Shown piece by piece: positions 58,102 to 64,000 of a stretch of 64,000 nucleotides of DNA. Under the pieces are notes generated by a model that was not told the DNA's origin, ran no database searches, and saw only the letters and a program-made list of their open reading frames with translations. The first letter of the stretch is position 1; each line of letters opens with the position of its first letter. Source of the DNA: JACVRN01 sp036389255. Lineage in GTDB: Bacteria; Acidobacteriota; Blastocatellia; Pyrinomonadales; Pyrinomonadaceae. Both the position numbers and the translations under genes were made by a program. The DNA lies in assembly GCA_036389255.1 (NCBI GenBank), contig DASVQI010000036.1:248001-312000 (forward strand), read 5' to 3'.

Positions 58102-60057
58102 ATGTCTCAGCCAACGCCAAATATCGAATCGGTGATGCATGAGGAGCGAGTCTTTCCGCCGCCCGAAGGCTTCTCAGGCAGCGCACGCATCGGCTCTATG
58201 GAAGAGTACGAGCGTCTCTGGGCTGAGGCGCACGATGCGCCCGAAGAGTTCTGGGCGCGCATGGCCGAAGAGCTTCACTGGTTCAAGCGCTGGGACACGG
58301 TTCTCAAATGGGAGCCTCCGCACGCCGAATGGTTCGTAGGGGGCCGCCTCAATATCTCTTACAACTGTCTTGACCGGCATCTGGAGACATGGCGGCGCAA
58401 CAAGGCGGCGATTATCTGGGAGGGCGAGCCGGGCGAGCAGCGCACGCTCACCTACGGGCAGATGCACTCGCAGGTCTGCCGGTTCAGTAACGTGCTGAAG
58501 CGCGCGGGCATCACGAAAGGCGACCGCGTTGCGCTCTACATGCCGCTCATCCCTGAGCTTGCGATTGCCATGCTGGCCTGCGCTCGCATAGGCGCGACTC
58601 ATTCCGTCATCTTCGGAGGCTTCTCCACGCAGGCGCTCATAGACCGCATCAACGACGCGGGCTGCAAGATGGTCGTGACGGCTGACGGCGGCTACAGGCG
58701 CGGCGCGGAAGTAAAGCTCAAGCCCGCCGTTGACGAAGCACTGAAAGAGACGCCCTCGGTTCAAGGCTGCATCGTCGTGCGCCGCACGGGCACGCGCATT
58801 CACATGCAGGCGGGCCGGGATTACTGGTGGCACGAGATGATGGAGACGGTCGGCGGCGATTGTCCCGCCGAAGAGCTTGAGAGCGAGCACCCGCTCTACA
58901 TCCTTTACACCTCCGGCACAACGGGAAAGCCCAAGGGCATACTGCACACGACCGCAGGCTACCTGCTGCAAACTCATCTGACGACGAAGTGGATTTTCGA
59001 CGTGCGCGACGAAGACATATATTGGTGCACGGCCGACATAGGCTGGGTGACGGGACACTCCTACGTGGTCTACGGGCCGCTCTCGAACGGCGCGACTGTC
59101 TTGATGTACGAAGGCGCGCCGAATCATCCTGAGCCGGACAGGTTCTGGGACATCATAGAGCGCCACCGCGTCAACATCCTCTACACAGCGCCGACGGCCA
59201 TACGCGCCTTCATCAAGTGGGGCGAGCACTGGCCGCTTCGTCACGACCTCTCATCATTGCGGCTGCTCGGAACGGTCGGAGAGCCTATCAACCCGGAAGC
59301 TTGGATGTGGTACAGGGAGATAATCGGAAAGGCTCGCTGCCCGATAGTTGATACATGGTGGCAGACGGAGACGGGCGCGATTATGATAAGCCCTCTGCCG
59401 GGAGCTACGCCCGCCAAGCCCGGCTCCGCGACCAGACCTTTGCCCGGAATCGAAGTGGATGTGATGACGCGCGCGGGCGAGCCCGTAGGCGCGGGCGAAG
59501 GCGGCTATCTGGTAATCAAGCACCCGTGGCCTTCCATGCTCCGCACCATCTGGGGAGACGACGAGCGCTATCAGAAGCAGTACTGGTCGGAGATTCCCGG
59601 CGTCTATTTCGCGGGCGACGGAGCGCGGCGCGACCCCGACGGATATTTCTGGATCATGGGGCGCGTTGATGATGTGATAAATGTGAGCGGGCACCGGCTG
59701 GGAACGGCCGAGGTTGAAAGCGCCCTTGTCTCGCACGAAGCTGTGGCCGAGGCGGCTGTGGTGGCAAAGCCGGACGAGATAAAAGGCTCCGCCATCGTAG
59801 CCTTCGTGACGCTGGAAGGCTCGCACAGGTCTTCGGACGAGTTGAAGGAGCAGCTTCGCCGCCACGTCTCAAAAGAGATAGGCGCGCTGGCGCGGCCCGA
59901 CGAGATACGCTTCACCGACACTTTGCCCAAGACGCGCTCCGGCAAGATTATGCGACGGCTGCTGCGCGAGATAGCCTCAAGCGGCTCCATCGCAGGCGAC
60001 ACAACCACTCTCGAAGACTTTTCCGTCTTAGAGAAACTGCGTGCGGAGGAAGAATGA
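58102..60057 (+). CDS. acs: Acetyl-coenzyme A synthetase
   Basis: Converts acetate, ATP and CoA to acetyl-CoA. P-loop-like motif YTSGTTGKPKG (about 270), WCTADIGWVTGHSY, DTWWQTETG, and the C-terminal acetylation-site lysine in TRSGKIMRR. 651 residues; ATG 58102 gives the family's normal N-terminus (MSQPTPNIESVMHEER). It lies alone upstream of the PilZ gene, with hairpin 20 in the gap. Confidence 0.95.
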   Translation: MSQPTPNIESVMHEERVFPPPEGFSGSARIGSMEEYERLWAEAHDAPEEFWARMAEELHWFKRWDTVLKWEPPHAEWFVGGRLNISYNCLDRHLETWRRNKAAIIWEGEPGEQRTLTYGQMHSQVCRFSNVLKRAGITKGDRVALYMPLIPELAIAMLACARIGATHSVIFGGFSTQALIDRINDAGCKMVVTADGGYRRGAEVKLKPAVDEALKETPSVQGCIVVRRTGTRIHMQAGRDYWWHEMMETVGGDCPAEELESEHPLYILYTSGTTGKPKGILHTTAGYLLQTHLTTKWIFDVRDEDIYWCTADIGWVTGHSYVVYGPLSNGATVLMYEGAPNHPEPDRFWDIIERHRVNILYTAPTAIRAFIKWGEHWPLRHDLSSLRLLGTVGEPINPEAWMWYREIIGKARCPIVDTWWQTETGAIMISPLPGATPAKPGSATRPLPGIEVDVMTRAGEPVGAGEGGYLVIKHPWPSMLRTIWGDDERYQKQYWSEIPGVYFAGDGARRDPDGYFWIMGRVDDVINVSGHRLGTAEVESALVSHEAVAEAAVVAKPDEIKGSAIVAFVTLEGSHRSSDELKEQLRRHVSKEIGALARPDEIRFTDTLPKTRSGKIMRRLLREIASSGSIAGDTTTLEDFSVLEKLRAEEE

Positions 60058-60063
60058 GAAGCG

Positions 60064-60124
60064 GGTGCCGGGTGCCGGGTAAAAGAGAGACAATCGAATC
60101 TTCTTTTACCCGTCACCCGTCACC
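60064..60124. repeat. Word-repeat hairpin 17 (GGGTGCC words)
   Basis: GGTGCCGGGTGCCGGGTAAAAGA (60064-60086) pairs with 60102-60124 with two mismatches, which change GCC to GAC. Same words as hairpin 11 at 19841. The right arm ends 11 bases before the Shine-Dalgarno (AAGGAG, 60136-60141) of the PilZ gene. Confidence 0.9.
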
Positions 60125-60148
60125 TGTCACCAATTAAGGAGTTGGTAT

Positions 60149-60562
60149 ATGCCCAGACAGTTGACGATTGAGAACAGGAGCGGCCCGCGCTATCTGGCGT
60201 CGCTGGAGGTGCGGGCCGAGTGGGACGGCGAAGACGGCACGCATTACGTGGCGGACGGGACGACGGAGAACGTCGGCCCCGAAGGCGCGCTGATACACTT
60301 GCAGCGAGAGCTGCCTGCCGTGGGCAGCCGCGTGCAGCTCAGGGTCTTGAGCGAAGAGGGAGAAAAGCTGAGCGTCGTCACCGAAGTCCTCAGGCTTGAG
60401 CGCAACCCTGCGCACCCGCTCGCGGCGCTTCAGCTCATAAACGCCTCGGACGAATGGCGCGGCCTCGTCTGGGAGCCAGCCCGCCCGCAAATCACTCAGA
60501 AGGATGACGACGACGACGAGGACGGCGACGAAGAAGAAGAGATAGAAGAGACAACACACTAA
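60149..60562 (+). CDS. PilZ-domain protein with acidic tail
   Basis: Probable cyclic di-GMP receptor. The N-terminal loop has RSGPR (the RxxxR that binds c-di-GMP), followed by the second motif NVGPEGALIHL (NxGxxG in place of the usual NxSxxG). Beta-barrel strands run to about 110, then an acidic tail (DDDDDEDGDEEEE). 137 residues. A reader for the two cyclases in this window (18887, 56163). Confidence 0.8.
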   Translation: MPRQLTIENRSGPRYLASLEVRAEWDGEDGTHYVADGTTENVGPEGALIHLQRELPAVGSRVQLRVLSEEGEKLSVVTEVLRLERNPAHPLAALQLINASDEWRGLVWEPARPQITQKDDDDDEDGDEEEEIEETTH

Positions 60563-60565
60563 AGA

Positions 60566-60616
60566 ATTGATTCATTTCTTCATTTGTTCATTGAACAAAT
60601 GAAGAAATGAATCAAT
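60566..60616. repeat. Perfect 25-bp palindrome, hairpin 18 (GATTCATTT words)
   Basis: 60566-60590 and 60592-60616 are exact inverse complements around a single T. ATG 60627 of the next gene follows after ten bases. Core GAATTGATTCA as at 26736 and 31409. Confidence 0.95.
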
Positions 60617-60626
60617 CCCTTCTGTT

Positions 60627-61958
60627 ATGGATAAGAAGACGCAAGAGGTCGCGGAGACGGCTGCTGTCACGGCTACGGAGGTCGGGTGGATGCGCACCCG
60701 TTTTATCCTGCGCGTTATCTTCACGGCCATAGTGGTCTGGTTCGTGGCGCGGGCTCTGCTCTGGGCTTTTCAGGCGCTGGAGAGCGTCATACTGCTTGTA
60801 GTCCTCTCCATCTTCTTCGCCTATCTGATTGCGCCGCTCGTGGAGATGGTGCGCCGCCCCTTCAAGGTTGGCGCGCGCGAACACAGCATGCCGCGCGCCA
60901 TAGCCATAGGCATTGTTTATCTGGGGATTTTCGGCTCGGCAGGGCTGACGCTCTATTTCCTGCTTCCGGGGCTGGGCAATCAGATTACTCAGTTTGCCAA
61001 GAACGCGCCGGGCTACTTCACTTCGGCTCGCGCCCGCGCTCAGAGCATGAACGATTTCTACGAGCGCTACAGGATGCCGCAGTCGGTGCGCGATGCCATC
61101 AACCGGAACATCACGCACGTCATAGAAACGGCCGGAGCCTACACGACAGAGGGGCTGGGAAATATTCTTCTAAGCTCTTTGACCTACCTGCCGTGGCTGG
61201 TGCTGATTCCCATACTTGCCTTCTTTCTTCTGAAGGACGCGGACAGCTTCCGCCGCTCCGCTTTACAGATGCTGCCGCGCGGGCGCTGGCGCTGGCGAGG
61301 CGACGAGTTCTTTCAGGATGTTAACTCGACGCTCGCCGCCTACATACGCGCGCAACTGACGGCCTGTTTAATCATAGGGCTCATCTGCTCGCTCGGCTTC
61401 TACCTGATAGGCGTGCCTTACTGGCTCGCTCTGGGAATCGTCGCGGGGATGCTGGAGTTCATCCCGCTCGTAGGCCCGCTCACGATAGCCATCCTCGCGG
61501 CGCTCATCGCCAGCTTCTACTCGGTCAATCAGTCAATCATGGTCGTAGTCTTTCTGGGCGTCCTACGCATAGTGCATGACTACGTCATCTACCCGCGCAT
61601 CATAGGGCAGGGCATACACCTGCACCCGCTCGCTGTCATCCTCTCAATTCTTGCGGGGGCGGAGCTGGGCGGAGTGGCCGGAATCTTTCTGGCGATTCCG
61701 GTAGTGGCAATAGGGACTGTCAGCTATCGCCACTGGCTTGAGCATCGCGGCAGCGAGGGAATCGTCGCAGACCTGCTCAAGCCGGGAGAGGCCACGGCGA
61801 CTGCTGAGGAAGCGGCTGCGGCGTTTGAGGAGAGGGAACTGCCTGCGCTGGATGATACGCACCCCAGTCGCACGAGCACGCCGGAAGAGATGGCGCGCGT
61901 GCGTCCAGACCTCACCACGGGCGAATTGAAGCTGCCGAAGCAGATGGAAGAGGGATGA
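60627..61958 (+). CDS. AI-2E family (PerM/TqsA-like) membrane protein
   Basis: Polytopic inner-membrane protein of the AI-2E transporter superfamily, whose members export small solutes or act as sodium/lithium antiporters. About eight helices; family blocks LFLLPGLGNQITQF (about 112), LLKDADSFRRSA, IGVPYWLALGIVAGMLEFIPLVGPL and VHDYVIYPRIIGQGIHLHPLAVIL. A C-terminal cytoplasmic tail of about 70 residues is acidic. No Shine-Dalgarno: hairpin 18 abuts the start. The methyltransferase start overlaps the stop (ATGA). Confidence 0.9.
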   Translation: MDKKTQEVAETAAVTATEVGWMRTRFILRVIFTAIVVWFVARALLWAFQALESVILLVVLSIFFAYLIAPLVEMVRRPFKVGAREHSMPRAIAIGIVYLGIFGSAGLTLYFLLPGLGNQITQFAKNAPGYFTSARARAQSMNDFYERYRMPQSVRDAINRNITHVIETAGAYTTEGLGNILLSSLTYLPWLVLIPILAFFLLKDADSFRRSALQMLPRGRWRWRGDEFFQDVNSTLAAYIRAQLTACLIIGLICSLGFYLIGVPYWLALGIVAGMLEFIPLVGPLTIAILAALIASFYSVNQSIMVVVFLGVLRIVHDYVIYPRIIGQGIHLHPLAVILSILAGAELGGVAGIFLAIPVVAIGTVSYRHWLEHRGSEGIVADLLKPGEATATAEEAAAAFEERELPALDDTHPSRTSTPEEMARVRPDLTTGELKLPKQMEEG

Positions 61959-62599
61959 GCGCGTCTGCTACAGAAACGGAGAAGCTTTCGGAGATGGGCG
62001 GCGCTCGCGCCTCTCACCAGAGCGGCAAAAAGATTCTGGACGTAGGCTGCGGGCGCAACAAGACTCCCGGCGCAATCGGGCTCGATTCCAACTCGCGCAC
62101 GGACGCCGACGTGATTCACGACCTCGGCGATTTACCGTACCCGTTCGCGGAAGACGAGTTCGATGAAGTCATAGGCAATCACGTCATAGAGCATGTGCCG
62201 GATGTGATGGCCTTCGTCTCGGAGCTTTACCGCGTGACGAAGCCCGGCGGGCGCATCAAAATTCTGACCCCGCATTATTCAAACCCGGACTGGCCGAACG
62301 ACCCCACGCACCGAAATCATTTAAACAGCTACTCCTTCAACTACTTTATAGAAGACCCGAGACACAGGAATTTCCCTTTCTACACTGACGTTCAGTTGAA
62401 GCCCTTGCGGACGCACGTCTCGCTCCTGAATCTCTGGAAGGCTCTGGGGCTTCAGTTCATAGTCAACCTTGACCAGCGCTGGCACGCGCTTCGCTTCACC
62501 AGAAAATTCTGGGAGCAGTACCTGAGCTTCATCTTTCGCGGCAAGGAGCTTTACTTCGAGTTCGAGGTCATCAAGCGCGAGCCGGACGCAAAGCCTTAA
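61955..62599 (+). CDS. Class I SAM-dependent methyltransferase
   Basis: Methyltransferase of the type 11 family; substrate unknown. SAM motif I is LDVGCGRNKTPGAIGLD (about 28-44). The acidic residue of motif II lies in DVIHDLGD, and EDEFDEVIGNHVIEHVPD is the following block. PHYSNPDWPNDPTHRNH is a family-typical loop. The C-terminal half is unlike common ubiquinone methylases. 214 residues; ATGA overlap with the permease gene indicates coupling. Confidence 0.85.
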   Translation: MSASATETEKLSEMGGARASHQSGKKILDVGCGRNKTPGAIGLDSNSRTDADVIHDLGDLPYPFAEDEFDEVIGNHVIEHVPDVMAFVSELYRVTKPGGRIKILTPHYSNPDWPNDPTHRNHLNSYSFNYFIEDPRHRNFPFYTDVQLKPLRTHVSLLNLWKALGLQFIVNLDQRWHALRFTRKFWEQYLSFIFRGKELYFEFEVIKREPDAKP

Positions 62600-62604
62600 A
62601 GAGT

Positions 62605-63000
62605 ATGATTCGCTGGACTCACATCACCATCACGGTCGCGGAGATGGAGCGCTCGGTCGAGTTCTACAGCACGGTGTGCGGGCTTCGGGTCGTGCGCGAC
62701 CGCAGGCGCGAGGGCGGAGGCACAGTCTGGCTGGGCTACGAGCCGCCGGATGGTGAAGACCCTGCTTTCGTGCTGGTGCTGATGCAGGGCGAGGTGACAG
62801 ACCGCTTAGACCACTTCGGCTTTCAGTGCGATTCGAGAGCGGAGGTTGACAGCATCGCAAGGGATGCCTCGAAGCGAGGGATTCTGGTTTTCGCGCCTAC
62901 GGATTCGGGCGGTAGCGTCGGCTACTGGGCTATCATTCGTGACCCGGACGGGCACAGGGTAGAGTTCACCTGCGGCCAGCCCTTGAAGGGTTTAAGCTGA
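62605..63000 (+). CDS. VOC (glyoxalase/bleomycin-resistance) family protein
   Basis: Single-domain vicinal oxygen chelate protein, 131 residues, with two betaalphabetabeta units: HITITVAEMERSVEFYSTVCGL and RLDHFGFQCDSRAEVDSIARDA. Metal ligands may be the His in HITITV, the His in DHFGF and the Glu in HRVEF. Activity unknown. It starts five bases after the methyltransferase stop. Confidence 0.88.
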   Translation: MIRWTHITITVAEMERSVEFYSTVCGLRVVRDRRREGGGTVWLGYEPPDGEDPAFVLVLMQGEVTDRLDHFGFQCDSRAEVDSIARDASKRGILVFAPTDSGGSVGYWAIIRDPDGHRVEFTCGQPLKGLS

Positions 63001-63034
63001 AAGACCGTGAACCGGGCCGTCGCCTGAAAATTTA

Positions 63035-63063
63035 AGGACAGCTAATAGCTTTTCTTGTATAGT
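63035..63063 (+). promoter_or_regulatory. Predicted promoter of the VWFA gene
   Basis: AGGACA (63035-63040), 17 bases, TATAGT (63058-63063), 65 bases before the GTG start. Confidence 0.45.
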
Positions 63064-63127
63064 TAAGCTTCTGAATCTCTCTCCCTGTTAGAGCCTTCCA
63101 CTTCCTGAAATCTGAGGAGCTACTGTC

Positions 63128-64000
63128 GTGAATAAAACTCTTTCTCATTCACTCATAGCGCTTTTGTTGCTCACCTACGTTCCGGCGACTCCGTGCCAGC
63201 AGCCTTCGAAACCGGACGCGCAGCAACAGCAGCAACAGCAGCAACAGCAACAGCAGGGAGGCACGGGTGATGATGAAGTGGTTCGCATCACTACCAATCT
63301 GGTGCAGGTTGATGCCGTCATTACGGATAAGAAGGGGAGGCTCGTGACAGACCTTCGTCCGGAAGAGATGGAAATCTACGAGGACAACAGGCCGCAGCAG
63401 ATTACAAACTTCTCATTCATCTCTACCGAAAGCGGGACGGCGCAGCCCGCAGCAAAGCCTGCTACGCCCGCAGATAGAAATTCGCCGCCCGCTCCGCCCG
63501 TTCGACTCAAGCCGGAGCAGGTGCGCCGTACCATCGCGCTCGTCGTAGATGATTTGAGCCTTTCGTTTGAGAGCACCCATTTCGTCAGGCGTGCTCTAAA
63601 GAAGTTCGTTGATGAGCAGATGCAGCCCGGCGACCTTGTGGCCGTCATTCGCACGGCCGGCGGCATAGGCGCTTTGCAGCAGTTCACCTCCGACAAGCGA
63701 CAGCTCTACGCGGCCATAGACCGCGTGCGCTTCAGTTTTCAAGGCAACGGCGGCATAGGTGCGTTCGCCCCGCTACAGGGGCCTGCGGCTTCGGCCACGG
63801 ACGGCACTCCGTTCGGCGGCCCCGGCGGAACCGGAATCGTGGGCGGCACCGACCCTGATGACCTGCGAGAAGAGATTTACGCCGTCGGAACCTTGGGCGC
63901 TGTCAATTACATAGTGCGCGGCATGAGAGAGCTACCGGGCCGCAAGTCCATCCTGCTCATATCCGACGGGCTCCCTACCTTCTCCAGAGTCAACGAATCG
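63128..64000 (+). CDS. VWFA-related Acidobacterial-type secreted protein (3' truncated by the window edge)
   Basis: The first 291 codons of a secreted protein open to the right edge. GAGGAG lies eight bases before GTG 63128. A signal peptide (hydrophobic LIALLLLTYVPA) is followed by twelve consecutive Gln codons (63221-63256). The first conserved block, VQVDAVITDKKGRLVTDLR, and the VWA-like core (RRTIALVVDDLSLSFES; SILLISDGLPTF near the edge) match the TIGR03436-like VWFA-related family typical of Acidobacteriota. A glycine-rich insertion (GGPGGTGIVGG) lies at about 235-245. Confidence 0.88.
   Translation, partial: MNKTLSHSLIALLLLTYVPATPCQQPSKPDAQQQQQQQQQQQQGGTGDDEVVRITTNLVQVDAVITDKKGRLVTDLRPEEMEIYEDNRPQQITNFSFISTESGTAQPAAKPATPADRNSPPAPPVRLKPEQVRRTIALVVDDLSLSFESTHFVRRALKKFVDEQMQPGDLVAVIRTAGGIGALQQFTSDKRQLYAAIDRVRFSFQGNGGIGAFAPLQGPAASATDGTPFGGPGGTGIVGGTDPDDLREEIYAVGTLGAVNYIVRGMRELPGRKSILLISDGLPTFSRVNES

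Noticed and set aside
58174..59244. A minus-strand frame of about 356 codons opposite acs
   Set aside because: Shadow of the acetyl-CoA synthetase gene with its intact motifs.
1..64000. tRNA, rRNA, transposase or phage genes
   Set aside because: I saw no T-loop-like motif, rRNA block or transposase motif; short frames that might suggest them are shadows of real genes.

Overview
The window reads as ordinary chromosome of a free-living Gram-negative bacterium, most likely an Acidobacteriota member of the Blastocatellia/Pyrinomonadaceae type. This is inferred from the VWFA-related lipoprotein-like gene at the right edge, the XRE regulator type at 49990, the many secreted proteins of unknown function and the outer-membrane machinery (Omp85, TamB, Lol-like proteins, SurA-like chaperone). 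Genes are GC-rich, yet the isoleucine codon ATA is common throughout. I see no tRNA, rRNA, insertion sequence, phage, plasmid function or CRISPR array.

Layout. 1-8.9 kb: end of pilT, a zinc-ribbon/receiver-like protein, a CDF zinc exporter, a LarA-type racemase, two secreted proteins, a GlcD-type FAD oxidase and an HD phosphohydrolase. 9-13.2 kb: a colinear set of a LolB-like lipoprotein, an FtsX-type permease, a LolD-like ATPase, a small membrane protein and a LolA-like protein, which could form a lipoprotein or glycolipid export module. 13.4-24.2 kb: radical SAM/SPASM enzyme, pyruvate kinase, TlpA, YacG, a Crp/Fnr regulator, a response-regulator diguanylate cyclase, a site-2 protease, an HU protein and signal peptidase I. 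24.3-32.7 kb: Yip1/TPR protein with carA, an ABC exporter pair, rlmN, a DsbD-alpha-like protein, pgeF and acpS. 32.7-46.2 kb, all on the minus strand: a class A penicillin-binding protein and the run tamB, bamA/tamA-like gene, small membrane protein, surA-like gene, patatin, an envelope-biogenesis cluster. 46.3-54 kb: riboflavin genes (a ribB-ribX fusion and ribE), a DUF4440 pair protein, a self-regulating XRE gene, cmk, threonine aldolase and hemW. 54-64 kb: a Q/N/G/P repeat protein, a membrane dipeptidase, a PAS-PAS-GGDEF sensor, acs, a PilZ protein, an AI-2E family permease, a methyltransferase, a VOC protein and the VWFA gene.

The most striking feature is not a gene. About twenty intergenic spaces carry long hairpins whose arms are built from short degenerate tandem 'words' of 7-9 bases (for example GGGGTTA/GGGGTTG, GAGAGTCCT, GTGACAA, ATGAATCA, GGGTGCC) around an A/G-rich centre such as AAAAGAGA/TCTTTT. 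Their sequences differ, but the architecture is constant and some words recur at distant loci. Several arms run into the 3' end of a coding region, and several end within about ten bases of a start codon that has no Shine-Dalgarno sequence. They resemble the short tandemly repeated repetitive (STRR) heptamers known from heterocystous cyanobacteria, here folded into inverted copies. Other points of note are a promoter buried in a perfect palindrome before the zinc exporter, the loss of the GTP cyclohydrolase II zinc cysteines in the riboflavin fusion protein, and the palindromic control region of the XRE gene.
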